This document shows, one piece after another, positions 32,623 through 40,676 of a stretch of DNA of 64,000 nt. The notes under the pieces were generated by a model. The model was not told the origin of the DNA, made no database searches, and saw nothing but the letters and a program-made list of their open reading frames with translations. This stretch comes from Hamadaea sp013361475 (GTDB lineage Bacteria > Actinomycetota > Actinomycetes > Mycobacteriales > Micromonosporaceae): assembly GCF_040654195.1 (NCBI RefSeq), contig NZ_JBFAHM010000016.1, positions 62,001 through 126,000 on the forward strand. Reading direction: 5' to 3'. Every line of letters starts with the position of its first letter. Within the stretch, counting starts at the first letter, position 1. A program made the translations under genes and the position numbers.

Positions 32623-33999
32623 TCAGCGCGCTGGCCGCCGCCGGAGCCGCCGCACGACCAACGCGGCGACGAGGGCGACCGCGAGCAGCGGTACGCCGAC
32701 GGCAAGCCAGACCCAGGTCGGCCACGGACCCCGATCGGGATCACCGGCGGGGCGGGTCGCCAGGTCGGGCAGCAGCCCGGCGGCGACCGTCAGCCGAAGC
32801 GTCTGGCAGGTCTGCGTACCCAGCTCGCAGGTCTTCCCGGTGTCGAACCCGGTCAGGCGCGTACGCGCTCCGCCGTCGAGGGCGACCTCGGCGATCTCGT
32901 CGTCCCCGTTGTCCAGCCCGCTCGGCGCGAAGACGATCGCGTGATCACGGTCGCGCCAGCCGAGGAAGGTGTCGGTGCTGGCGTTGAGCTGCCGATGCGT
33001 GCCGGTGGCAAGGTCGACGAGGCCGTAGCCGTACCAGGAGTCCACCACGTACGCGCTCGCCGTGCCGCCGTCGAGCGTCTGCCACGAATCGGTCCGCCAT
33101 GTGGTGGTGGCCAGCCGAGTGCCGTCCGGTGACCACGCATTCTGCGGTGCCATCCCCCATTCGCCGGGGAGGTCGACCGGGACCGCCGAACCGCCGCCCA
33201 GGGTGATGATCGAGATCTTCCGCTTGGCCTGGATCGCGAGCCGTCGGCCGTCGGGCGAGAACGAGGCGGCCACCACGGGCTGGTAGCCCGGCACCGCGGT
33301 GACCGCGCCAGTCGTCAGGTCTACGACGGACAACGTGCCGAGCTGGGCGTTCTGAAACTCGATGCTGTTCCCCGCGCTCATGTCCTCCGGCAACGGCGCC
33401 GACGAGTACGCCACCTGCCGTCCGTCCGGCGAGACCGCCAGCAGCACGACGCCCATCGCCTGCGCCAACGGCACCTGGCGTGCCTTGCCGGTGGTGAGGT
33501 CCAGCAGCGTCAGTGCGGTGGTGACCCGCGCGTCCTCGGCGAGGATCACCGTGCGGCCGTCCGGCGACAGCAGCCACTGGCGACGCTTCGCGACCGCGCC
33601 GAGCTGCCGATAGACGTCGCCGTCGGCGCTCAGGACCAGCGACTGCCACTCGTTGAACAGCTCCCCGCTGCCGTACTCGTAGATCATGAGCGCCCGGCCG
33701 GGCGGGCTCGCCGCGACCTCGCCGGTCAGCAGCGAGTAGGGCGCGACGCGGTCGGGGATGGTCGGCGTACCGGGGTGGCGATCGGCGGGCGGCAAACCAG
33801 TCGCATGTGGACGGATGACGGCGGTCAGCCCGAGCGCGATCAGGACGACGGCCGCGGCTGCGAGCACCGTCACCAAGCGCCGCTGCCGGACCGACCGGCG
33901 AGCCCGGATCAGCAACGCCGGCAGGTAATCCGGCGGCAGGTCGGGCTGCCCGCTCAGATCCGACTCGGCGAACAGGGTGGTGAGCTGCAGGTCGTTCAC
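32623..33999 (-). CDS. Membrane-anchored beta-propeller protein coupled to a SigE factor
   Basis: A 458-residue protein with a short cytoplasmic N-terminus (about 1-40), a membrane helix (LVTVLAAAAVVLIALGLTAVI), a large extracytoplasmic WD40/TolB-like propeller (SPDGRTVILAEDA, SPDGRQVAYSS, SPDGRRLAIQAK, SPDGTRLATTTW blades) and a second membrane helix near the C-terminus followed by Arg-rich residues. GTG 33999 overlaps the sigma-factor stop by 4 bp. The short N-terminal cytoplasmic segment may hold the sigma factor, making it anti-sigma-like, but no HCC zinc motif is present; that role is inference. Confidence 0.8.
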   Translation of the reverse strand: MNDLQLTTLFAESDLSGQPDLPPDYLPALLIRARRSVRQRRLVTVLAAAAVVLIALGLTAVIRPHATGLPPADRHPGTPTIPDRVAPYSLLTGEVAASPPGRALMIYEYGSGELFNEWQSLVLSADGDVYRQLGAVAKRRQWLLSPDGRTVILAEDARVTTALTLLDLTTGKARQVPLAQAMGVVLLAVSPDGRQVAYSSAPLPEDMSAGNSIEFQNAQLGTLSVVDLTTGAVTAVPGYQPVVAASFSPDGRRLAIQAKRKISIITLGGGSAVPVDLPGEWGMAPQNAWSPDGTRLATTTWRTDSWQTLDGGTASAYVVDSWYGYGLVDLATGTHRQLNASTDTFLGWRDRDHAIVFAPSGLDNGDDEIAEVALDGGARTRLTGFDTGKTCELGTQTCQTLRLTVAAGLLPDLATRPAGDPDRGPWPTWVWLAVGVPLLAVALVAALVVRRLRRRPAR

Positions 34000-34508
34000 C
34001 GGGTCTCCTTCGCGTACTCGGGGAGGAGCCGGCGCAACGCCGTGATCGCGTACGACGTCTGACTCTTGACCGTGCCCAGCGAACACCCCAGGGTGGCGGC
34101 GGTCTCGGCCACGTCGAGCCCCTCCCAGTAACGCAACACGAGCACCGCGCGCTGGCCGGGCGACAAACGGGCGAGCGCGGCCCGAAGATCGACCGTGAGG
34201 TCCACGGCCAGATCCGGCCCGGGATCCCCGGCGGACGGCTCCGGCGGGTCGCCGAACGGCCGCACGTGCCGGGACCACCAGCCGCGGCGCTGGTCCAGGA
34301 AGACGTTCACCAGCGTCCGGCGGACGTACGCGTCGGGCGAGTCGGCCGCGCTGACCCGGCGCCAGTGCCGGTACAGGCGGATGAGCGCGGCCTGCACCAG
34401 ATCGTGCGCCTCGTGCCAGTCGCCGCACAGGTGGTACGCAGTCCGCTGCAGCGCCGGCACCCGGGCCTGCACGAACTGCGCGTACCCGCGTTCGTCGTCC
34501 TCCCGCAT
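33996..34508 (-). CDS. SigE-family ECF RNA polymerase sigma factor
   Basis: A 170-residue sigma-70 factor with region 2 (QRTAYHLCGDWHEAHDLVQAAL and the following YRHWRR) and region 4 (LSPGQRAVLVLRYWEGLDVAETAATL then GCSLGTVKSQTSYAITALRRLL). The GCSLGTVKSQ motif is typical of actinobacterial SigE-family (SigJ-like small ECF) factors. ATG 34508 follows GGAGGGA. It is translationally coupled to a downstream membrane propeller protein, a frequent pairing in Micromonosporaceae. Confidence 0.93.
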   Translation of the reverse strand: MREDDERGYAQFVQARVPALQRTAYHLCGDWHEAHDLVQAALIRLYRHWRRVSAADSPDAYVRRTLVNVFLDQRRGWWSRHVRPFGDPPEPSAGDPGPDLAVDLTVDLRAALARLSPGQRAVLVLRYWEGLDVAETAATLGCSLGTVKSQTSYAITALRRLLPEYAKETR

Positions 34509-34572
34509 CCGACTCCCTCCGTCAAGAGTCAGACTGAGGCACCGCGGTCCCCGGTTGTGGCCGCGGCCCGGA

Positions 34573-35478
34573 TCATTTCCCGGCGGTGTGCCGGCGGATC
34601 GCCGGTACCACGACATCCCAGGTGGCCGGCGGTGGGACCTGATGGCCGACCCCGTCGAGGACGAGCAGCGTCGCACCTGGGATCTCCGCCGCGAGCGCGG
34701 CGCCGTGCTCGACCGGGAACATAGGGTCGGCACCGCCGTGGACGACCAGCGTCGGTGCCGTCACCGTGCCCAGGTCGCGACGCACATCGTCGTCCTCGTC
34801 CTCGGCGGCGATCACGATCCAGTGGTTCTTGGCGCTCGCCTCCAGATCGGCCGTCCGATCGAAGACCCGTCCGGCGACCCGGCGGGTGTGCTCGGTGTCG
34901 AACGACGCCGGCCCGGCGTACAACTCCTCCTGCGCCAGGAAGTACTCCACTACGGACGCCCGGTCCGACCAGTCCGGGTCCGGCAGCGAGACCCCGCTCA
35001 ACCGCGCCGCCATCGGCGGCAGCGGCACGCGCGGATCGCGCCGGGCGATGGGGCTGGTGGAGATCAGCGTCAGCGAGGCCACCTGGGCCGGGTGACGGAG
35101 GACGAGATCCTGGGCGAGCCCGCCGCCCATCGACACCCCGACGACATGCGCCCGACCGCCGGCCAGCAGATCGATCAGCGCCGAGGCGTCTTCCAGCAGG
35201 TCCTGGCTGGTGTAGCCGGGCTTGCCCACCGGGTACGCCACCGACCGCCCGGTGTCGCGATGGTCGTACCGGATGACGTGCCGTCCGCCTTGGCCGTCCG
35301 CCTCGTCCCCCGAAAGCCGGCCTTCCTCGTCCACGGACAGCCGGCGGCAGAACTCGTCGTCCCACCAGTCCATCGAGCTGGACGCGCCGCCGATGAGCAG
35401 AATCGACGGGTCGGCCGGGTCGCCGAACTCCTCGACGCACAGCTGAACGTCACCGACGGTGATCAGCTTCTCCCCCAT
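34573..35478 (-). CDS. Alpha/beta hydrolase
   Basis: A 301-residue alpha/beta-hydrolase-fold enzyme with an intact triad: nucleophile Ser in VVGVSMGGGLAQ, Asp in HGGADPMFPVEHG and His in LDGVGHQVPPP. ILLIGGASSSMDWWD near the N-terminus is the oxyanion-hole region. An acidic insert (about residues 52-66) lengthens the loop before strand 4. Family members include esterases, lactonases and haloalkane-type hydrolases; the substrate is unknown. It lies 20 bp downstream of an SDR gene and is probably in the same operon. Confidence 0.88.
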   Translation of the reverse strand: MGEKLITVGDVQLCVEEFGDPADPSILLIGGASSSMDWWDDEFCRRLSVDEEGRLSGDEADGQGGRHVIRYDHRDTGRSVAYPVGKPGYTSQDLLEDASALIDLLAGGRAHVVGVSMGGGLAQDLVLRHPAQVASLTLISTSPIARRDPRVPLPPMAARLSGVSLPDPDWSDRASVVEYFLAQEELYAGPASFDTEHTRRVAGRVFDRTADLEASAKNHWIVIAAEDEDDDVRRDLGTVTAPTLVVHGGADPMFPVEHGAALAAEIPGATLLVLDGVGHQVPPPATWDVVVPAIRRHTAGK

Positions 35479-35498
35479 GGTCCGACCCTAGCCGGATT

Positions 35499-36260
35499 TC
35501 AGACGAGGGTCGCGCCGCCGGCGATGTCGAGCACCACCCCGCTGATCCAGCCGGACTCCTCGGAGGCGAGGAACAACGCCGCGCGCGACACATCGTCCAC
35601 CGTGCCCAGCCGGCGGATCGGATGCATGTCGATGAGCTGCTGCCGCTGCTCGCCCTGGATCCACTTCTCGTTGGTCTCGGTCAGGATCGTCTCGGGGGCG
35701 ATGCAGTTGGCCCGGATTCCGGCCGGCCCCACCTGCGCCGCCAGGTCCTGCGTGAAGATCTGCACGCCCGCCTTCGCCGCCCCGTACGCGACCAGGGTGC
35801 GCGCGCTCGCGCGCCGTCCGGCGGCCGACGACAACGTGAGGATGACCCCGGACCCTCGGCTCTTCATGCCCGGCAGGAAGCACTTGACCGTCAGGAACGT
35901 CGAGGTGAGATTACGTTCGACGTCGGCACGCCAGTCCTCCTCGTCGATCTCCTCGATCGGCATCGGGCGGCTGGAGCTGCTCCCGGCGCTGGTGACGAGC
36001 ACGTCGACCGCGCCGAACTCGGCGGTGATCCGGTCCCGCATGGCGGCCAGATCGGCCGATCGGGTGACGTCACCGGTCACCGCCAACGCGGAAGCACCGG
36101 CCGCCTCGACCCGGCGGCGTACGCCGTCCAGCGCGACCTCGTCGCGCCCGTGCACCACGACTCGCGCGCCCACCTCGGCGAACGCGACCGCCACGGCCGC
36201 ACCGATGCCTCGTGAGCTGCCCGTGACGAGAACGACCCGGTCGCGTAGATCCTCGTACAT
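35499..36260 (-). CDS. Short-chain dehydrogenase/reductase
   Basis: A 253-residue classical SDR: nucleotide-binding TGSSRGIG, VVVHGRDEVAL (suggesting NADP(H) preference), catalytic Ser in LTLSSAAGRR, and YGAAKAG with the Tyr-Lys pair. The late segment RRLGTVDDVSRAALFLASEESGWISG is typical of FabG-like oxidoreductases. It probably oxidises or reduces a small alcohol or ketone. The gene lies between two alpha/beta-hydrolase genes on the same strand (gaps of 60 and 20 bp), a likely catabolic operon. Confidence 0.92.
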   Translation of the reverse strand: MYEDLRDRVVLVTGSSRGIGAAVAVAFAEVGARVVVHGRDEVALDGVRRRVEAAGASALAVTGDVTRSADLAAMRDRITAEFGAVDVLVTSAGSSSSRPMPIEEIDEEDWRADVERNLTSTFLTVKCFLPGMKSRGSGVILTLSSAAGRRASARTLVAYGAAKAGVQIFTQDLAAQVGPAGIRANCIAPETILTETNEKWIQGEQRQQLIDMHPIRRLGTVDDVSRAALFLASEESGWISGVVLDIAGGATLV

Positions 36261-36320
36261 GTCACCACCTCCGCCCTCGGTTCTACCCGAAGCGGCGGCG
36301 ACGCGCGGCCCAGTTGTGCG

Positions 36321-37295
36321 CTAACGCGGGGCCGACGCACCCGGGTCCGCGACCGGAGCGGTCGACGCCGACCTCGGTGCGGGAACCGGCCAGGCCTTCG
36401 CCGCTCGATCGGCCCGCCCGAGCGCGGGAGCGCTGTCGGTCTCGGCGAGGAATGCCCCCAGGACGTCGGCGGCGCCCTGCTCGTTGTCCAGCCAGGGCAG
36501 GTGACCGGCGGCGCCTGCGTAGATCGCCGGTCCGCTGATCACGTCGGCGATCGTGCCGAGCGTTTCCAGCCGCGCCAGCGGGTCACGTTCGCCCAACAGC
36601 AGGCAGATCGGTTGAGCCAGCCGCCCGAGGTCGGTCGCGCCGAAGCCGCCGCTGCCGCTCGTCGCCCGGGACAGGGTCCTGAACGCGGTCTCGTACTCGG
36701 GTTGGGCGGCTACCGCCTCGGCCAGCTCGGCCCAGCCGTCCGGTAGCCGATCCGCGGTATGCCCGAGCCGGGTCCACATGTCTCGGGACACCCCGTTCCG
36801 GCGACCGATCAGCGGCCAGCCGGTGAGCTTCCGCCGGGTCAGCACCGGCGTCCCGGCGGTGCCCGCGGGGGCGCCGAGCAACGCGATCGCGCGTACGCAC
36901 TCCGCCCGGTCGGCGGCGGTCCACAGCGCCCACAGTCCGCCCACACCGTTCCCCGCGAGGGCGACGGCGTCGAGCCCCAGCGCGGAAACCACGCCGTGCA
37001 CGAAGCCGACGGCGAACCCGCGCAGGTAGGAGACGGTGCGGTAATCCGTCGGGTCGGCCTGGCCGAAGCCGGGCAGGTCGACGGCGAGCACCCGATGCCC
37101 GTCGAGCCGGGCCATGAGCGGCAGCCACACCGAGGCCGCCGTGCCGAGGTCGTGCAGGAGCAGCACGGCCGGCCCCGATCCGGACTCCAGCACGCGGGTC
37201 CGGCCGCCGAAACCGGGTATCTCGACGAGGTATCCGACAGGGGTCACACCGCAGGCGACGGCGACGCGCCCCTCCGCGTCTGCCAGCGTGTTCAT
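36321..37295 (-). CDS. Alpha/beta hydrolase fold protein lacking the nucleophile Ser
   Basis: A 324-residue protein with the alpha/beta-hydrolase fold: VLLLHDLGTAASVWLPLM oxyanion region, VLAVDLPGFGQADPTDY, Asp in LLLGERDPLARLE and His in YAGAAGHLPWLDNEQ. The nucleophile elbow reads AGNGVGG where GxSxG is expected, so Ser is replaced by Gly and hydrolase activity by the usual mechanism is unlikely. The C-terminus has a 50-residue Pro/Ala-rich tail. ATG 37295 is chosen because upstream residues are low-complexity. Probably first gene of the hydrolase-SDR-hydrolase operon. Confidence 0.82.
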   Translation of the reverse strand: MNTLADAEGRVAVACGVTPVGYLVEIPGFGGRTRVLESGSGPAVLLLHDLGTAASVWLPLMARLDGHRVLAVDLPGFGQADPTDYRTVSYLRGFAVGFVHGVVSALGLDAVALAGNGVGGLWALWTAADRAECVRAIALLGAPAGTAGTPVLTRRKLTGWPLIGRRNGVSRDMWTRLGHTADRLPDGWAELAEAVAAQPEYETAFRTLSRATSGSGGFGATDLGRLAQPICLLLGERDPLARLETLGTIADVISGPAIYAGAAGHLPWLDNEQGAADVLGAFLAETDSAPALGRADRAAKAWPVPAPRSASTAPVADPGASAPR

Positions 37296-37399
37296 CCGTC
37301 CACGGTATGCCCGGACACCCACTCCGCGCTTCCGGGAATACCCTACAAAGGCACCGAATGTGTCACGACTGAGCGCAGACCGTCCACGATCGAGGGACG

Positions 37400-37441
37400 G
37401 TGACCCGCTCCCATCATCAGGTGACCCGCGCCCATCATCAG
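37400..37441. repeat. Two tandem 21-bp direct repeats
   Basis: Two units beginning GTGACCCGC and ending CCCATCATCAG (37400-37420 and 37421-37441) that differ at one position. They lie in the divergent region upstream of the TetR operators. Confidence 0.8.
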
Positions 37442-37458
37442 CGGCCTCCCGACGCCAA

Positions 37459-37497
37459 GTAGACACTGTCTACGCTCCCGTGGTAGACAGTGTCTAT
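37459..37497. promoter_or_regulatory. Pair of TetR operators overlapping the TetR start
   Basis: GTAGACA-C-TGTCTAC (37459-37473) and GTAGACA-G-TGTCTAT (37483-37497), 24 bp centre to centre. The second covers the ATG at 37496. A TACGCT -10 candidate (37471-37476) sits on the edge of the first, so binding should shut off the TetR-acyltransferase transcript. Confidence 0.82.
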
Positions 37498-38092
37498 GCA
37501 TGACAACCTGCCGGATCGGCTGGTCCAGGCCGGCGTGGCGCTGCTGCGTCAGGAGGGAGTCGAGGCGCTCTCCTTGCGAGAGATCGCCCGCCGGGCCGGA
37601 GTCTCCCACGGTGCTCCCCGGCGCTACTTTCCGACTCACCAGCGGCTGCTCGGCGCGATCGCCCGCGAGGGCTATCGGGAGTTCGACCGCCGGATCAGCA
37701 CTGTTGCCGCAGCTGGCGGGGACCCAGCGGAGCAGCTGTTTCAGATCGGCCGGGTCTACGTGGCCTTCGCCGAGTCCGATCGTGGCATGTTCGAGCTGAT
37801 GTTCCGGCACGACCTGCTGCGGGGCAACGAGATCGGGCTGCGGCAGGACAGCCTCGCCCTCTTCGACGTCCTCGTCCGTCTCGCCGAGCGGGCGGGCGCC
37901 CAACCGGCCCGGCGACGGGCGGCCGCGCTCTGGGCCAACCTCCAGGGCATCGCCCAGCTGCATCTGTGGGGCAGCCTCGAGCTGGCCGCCGGCTCCGACG
38001 ACGTCGACGGGTTGCTGCGTACGGCGATCGACGCGCACCTGGGCCGGACCGACTCCAGCGCCGAACGCGGCGAAGTTCGGACGGGAGCCTGA
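37496..38092 (+). CDS. TetR family transcriptional regulator
   Basis: A 198-residue regulator with an N-terminal helix-turn-helix (about residues 8-53; SLREIARRAGVSHGAPRRYFPTH) and a ligand-binding C-terminal domain of the TetR_C_13-like kind (FAESDRGMFELMF, ALWANLQGIAQLHLWGSLEL). ATG 37496 is preferred; GTG 37490 would add two residues. Two palindromes overlap its promoter and start, so it is strongly autoregulated. The acyltransferase gene begins one base after its stop and is co-transcribed, suggesting control of a lipid enzyme by a lipid-like ligand. Confidence 0.92.
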   Translation: MHDNLPDRLVQAGVALLRQEGVEALSLREIARRAGVSHGAPRRYFPTHQRLLGAIAREGYREFDRRISTVAAAGGDPAEQLFQIGRVYVAFAESDRGMFELMFRHDLLRGNEIGLRQDSLALFDVLVRLAERAGAQPARRRAAALWANLQGIAQLHLWGSLELAAGSDDVDGLLRTAIDAHLGRTDSSAERGEVRTGA

Positions 38093-38093
38093 G

Positions 38094-38753
38094 ATGCTGC
38101 TGCAATCCGCCGTACGCCCCGTCGCGACCGCCCTGCTCCGGCTCGCGTTCTGGCCGACCGTGGAGGGCCGGGAGAACGTGCCGCGCCGCGGCCCGGTGAT
38201 CTTCGCGGTCAACCACGTCTCGGCCTTGGACAGCTTCCTGATCTCGCCGTTGTCGCCGCGGCGGGTGTCGTTCATGGCCAAGAGCGAGTACTACGAACGC
38301 CCCGGCGTCACCGGCCGGCTCCTGCGCAACGTGATGCTCGGGATCGACGCGATCCCCGTCAGCCGGACGCAGTCCCGCGCCGCGCTCGGCTCGCTCGACG
38401 CCGCCCGCGCGCTCCTCGCCAAGGGCGGCGCCTTCGGCATCCATCCCGAGGGCAGCCGGTCGCGCGACGGACGGCTCTACCGTGGGCGTACCGGGGTCGC
38501 GTGGCTGGCGCTCGAGACCGGCGCGCCGGTCGTGCCGGTGGCGGTCCTCGGCACCGCGCGCATCCTGCCGGTCGGCGCGCGGATTCCCCGGTTCGGCCGG
38601 GTCACCGTCCGATTCGGGCAGCCGCTCTACTTCGACGGCTCCGAGGGCAGGACCGCGAACCAGGCTCGGCGCTCGGTCACCGACGACATCATGGACGCGA
38701 TCGCGAAGCTGTCCGGTCAGGAGCGCGTGCCGGCGTACCTGCCGACAGACTGA
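38094..38753 (+). CDS. 1-acylglycerol-3-phosphate acyltransferase family (PlsC)
   Basis: A 219-residue membrane-associated acyltransferase. VNHVSALDSFL is the NHx4D catalytic motif, FGIHPEGSRSRDGRL the phosphate-binding EGxR block, and LALETGAPVVPVAVLG the third block. It should transfer an acyl chain to a lysophosphatidate-like acceptor in phospholipid synthesis or remodelling. It follows the TetR gene by one base, so its level is set by that regulator, unlike a housekeeping PlsC. Confidence 0.9.
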   Translation: MLLQSAVRPVATALLRLAFWPTVEGRENVPRRGPVIFAVNHVSALDSFLISPLSPRRVSFMAKSEYYERPGVTGRLLRNVMLGIDAIPVSRTQSRAALGSLDAARALLAKGGAFGIHPEGSRSRDGRLYRGRTGVAWLALETGAPVVPVAVLGTARILPVGARIPRFGRVTVRFGQPLYFDGSEGRTANQARRSVTDDIMDAIAKLSGQERVPAYLPTD

Positions 38754-38768
38754 ATCGCGACATCTACA

Positions 38769-38800
38769 TTGACGCACATCTGTCTTTTATATAGATGTGC
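38769..38800 (+). promoter_or_regulatory. Promoter with inverted repeat upstream of secreted protein
   Basis: TTGACG (38769-38774) with an AT-rich -10 region (TTTTATATAGA, 38785-38795). Arms GCACATCT (38774-38781) and AGATGTGC (38793-38800) form a perfect 8-bp inverted repeat covering the -10. The ATG at 38805 follows almost at once, with no Shine-Dalgarno, so the mRNA is probably leaderless and the repeat is a good operator. Confidence 0.6.
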
Positions 38801-38804
38801 TTTC

Positions 38805-39869
38805 ATGAAGCGCACACTGTTCCGGCTGGCCGCCACCGTGGCCGCCACGCTCGCACTCGTCACCGTCAGCACCGCGCCGAGCCAGGCCGCGGTCCCCGAC
38901 CGCAAGGGCTGGGTGCTCTACAACGCTCCCGGCGCCAGCACCGTCGCGTCGGGCACCTGGCCGGCCGCCACGACCGTCATCCCGCTCGCCCCGGCAGGTC
39001 GCTACCAGGTGGTCTTCCCCGGCCAGGCGGCGGCCGGCGGCGTCGTCCACGTTACGGCCATCAATACGGTGCCGCACTGGTGCCAGGTCGAGGCGTGGGG
39101 CGTCTCGGCCGCCGACGAGATCGTCATCCTGCGCTGCTACAAGGCGGGCGGGTTCCTCGACCCCACCAGCTTCAGCGCGTTCTTCACCAGCTCGTCGGGC
39201 CTCGGGGCGTTCGGACCCTATGGGTACGCCTTCAGCAGCGCCACGGGCACGGTGCTCAATCAGTACAACTCGTCGGGGGCGGCGAACACGGTGACCCCGG
39301 GACCCGTCGGGCAGTACTTCGTCAAGTTCCCCGGCCTGGTCACCGGGGGCCCGCTCGACGGCAGTCTCCAGGCGACCGCCGTCAACTCCGGCACCGGCGC
39401 CCGCTGCAAGATCGCCAAGTGGTCGTCCACCGCGGCCGGCCAGGACGTGCTGGTCTACTGCTTCAACGCGGCCGGCGCCTTCATGAACACGGCGTTCACC
39501 GTGACGTACCAGTACAAGGTCTCGCTCTACGGCGCGTCCATCCCGCCGAAGTACTTCGGGTACGTGCTGAACATGCCGCCGGTCGGCCCGCCGACGACGA
39601 ACTTCAACTCGATCGCCGGGCTGAGCGCGAACACGATCGTCTCGGCCGGGGCCGGGCTGTCCCTGGTGACCCTCCCGCGGATCGGGTTCACGCCGAACAC
39701 CGTGCAGGTCACCGCGTACGGGCCGACGCCGGACTTCTGCGGGCTGAACACCTTCTGGGGCAACTTCGGCCCCGGACCGGACATCGTCGTCCGCGACGTC
39801 AACTGCTTCACCTCGGCCGGTGCGCCGTCCAGTAACGGATTCCTGGTCAGCGCCAGCTCGATCCTCTGA
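38805..39869 (+). CDS. Secreted protein with three internal repeats
   Basis: A 354-residue exported protein of unknown function. A Sec signal peptide ends near residue 28 (SQAAVPD). The mature part has three repeats of about 100 residues starting GWVLYNAPG, GYAFSSATG and GYVLNMPPV. The first two continue with a YxVxFPG strand and all three with a VTAxN/VTAYG-like strand, then a Cys about 30 residues later and a second Cys before a Gly/Ser turn (for example HWCQVEAWG and ILRCYKAGG). Two Cys per repeat suggest one disulfide each. No catalytic motif is visible. It is monocistronic with its own regulated-looking promoter. Confidence 0.8.
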   Translation: MKRTLFRLAATVAATLALVTVSTAPSQAAVPDRKGWVLYNAPGASTVASGTWPAATTVIPLAPAGRYQVVFPGQAAAGGVVHVTAINTVPHWCQVEAWGVSAADEIVILRCYKAGGFLDPTSFSAFFTSSSGLGAFGPYGYAFSSATGTVLNQYNSSGAANTVTPGPVGQYFVKFPGLVTGGPLDGSLQATAVNSGTGARCKIAKWSSTAAGQDVLVYCFNAAGAFMNTAFTVTYQYKVSLYGASIPPKYFGYVLNMPPVGPPTTNFNSIAGLSANTIVSAGAGLSLVTLPRIGFTPNTVQVTAYGPTPDFCGLNTFWGNFGPGPDIVVRDVNCFTSAGAPSSNGFLVSASSIL

Positions 39870-39952
39870 TCGTCGGTGCGTGCACGGCGCCCAGGGGCCG
39901 TGCACGCACCTCACGGCGAGCACCTCACGACCAGCGCTCAGCGGGCGAGCAC

Positions 39953-40585
39953 TCAGCGGGCGAGCGCGATGGAATGCCCGAAGGTGGTCGGGTCTCGGAG
40001 CACTCGCAGCATCTCCGCCGCGACCTCGGCTCGCGGCGTGAACATGCCGAGCGGCAGATTCCGGTCGAGCCGGCGGCGTACGCGGCCGGTGGCGGGCTTG
40101 TCGGTCAACCGGGACGGCCGCAGAATCGTCCAGTCCAGTCCGCCGGCCCGCACGACCTCCTCCGCGCGCACGAGATCGGCCCAACCTTCACGCAGCAGCC
40201 GGCGCAGGATCGGCTTGACGGCGTACCGGGTCAGCGGATCGTCCCCACTGTCCACATAGGGGCCGGACGCCGAGACGACGATCAGACGGCGTACGCCGGT
40301 CTCTCGCATCGCCCAGCGGAACGCGGCGGCGGCGTCGCTGCACACGGTGGTGGGACCGCCCGGACGCGGGCCGACCGCCGAGAGGACGGCGTCCCGCCCC
40401 TTGATCGCGGGCGCGATCGCCTCGCCGTCGAAGACGTCGGCGACCACGGTGTCCAGCCGGTCGCCTCGGATGGGCAGCCGGCTCGGGTCCCGGACGACCG
40501 CCGTGACCTGGTGTCCCTCGACCAGCGCCCGCTTCACGAGTTCCTGACCGATCCGCCCGGTGGCGCCGAACACGGTGATTTTCAT
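39953..40585 (-). CDS. Atypical SDR / NAD(P)H-binding protein
   Basis: A 210-residue Rossmann protein with VFGATGRIGQELV at the N-terminus, VVRDPSRLPIRGDRL as the cofactor-discriminating loop, and DWTILRPSRLTDKPATG near the C-terminus, matching NmrA/BVR-B-like atypical SDRs. These act as reductases or redox sensors. ATG 40585 matches family starts. It is divergent from a TetR gene with two operator-like repeats between, so the TetR protein probably controls it. Confidence 0.88.
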   Translation of the reverse strand: MKITVFGATGRIGQELVKRALVEGHQVTAVVRDPSRLPIRGDRLDTVVADVFDGEAIAPAIKGRDAVLSAVGPRPGGPTTVCSDAAAAFRWAMRETGVRRLIVVSASGPYVDSGDDPLTRYAVKPILRRLLREGWADLVRAEEVVRAGGLDWTILRPSRLTDKPATGRVRRRLDRNLPLGMFTPRAEVAAEMLRVLRDPTTFGHSIALAR

Positions 40586-40600
40586 GGCTTCTCCCCAGCT

Positions 40601-40648
40601 GGTTAGTGAGCACTTACTAACCACTATGATGGTTAGTGAACACTCACC
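40601..40648. promoter_or_regulatory. Two TetR operator-like repeats
   Basis: First site 40601-40622, GGTTAGT-N8-ACTAACC. Second site 40631-40648, GGTTAGTGAACACTCACC, an imperfect version. Both contain TTAGTGA-CACT, a common TetR operator pattern, and they fill the gap between the divergent SDR and TetR starts. Confidence 0.8.
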
Positions 40649-40676
40649 TGTCAAACCCGATTCCCTAGGAGGCGCC

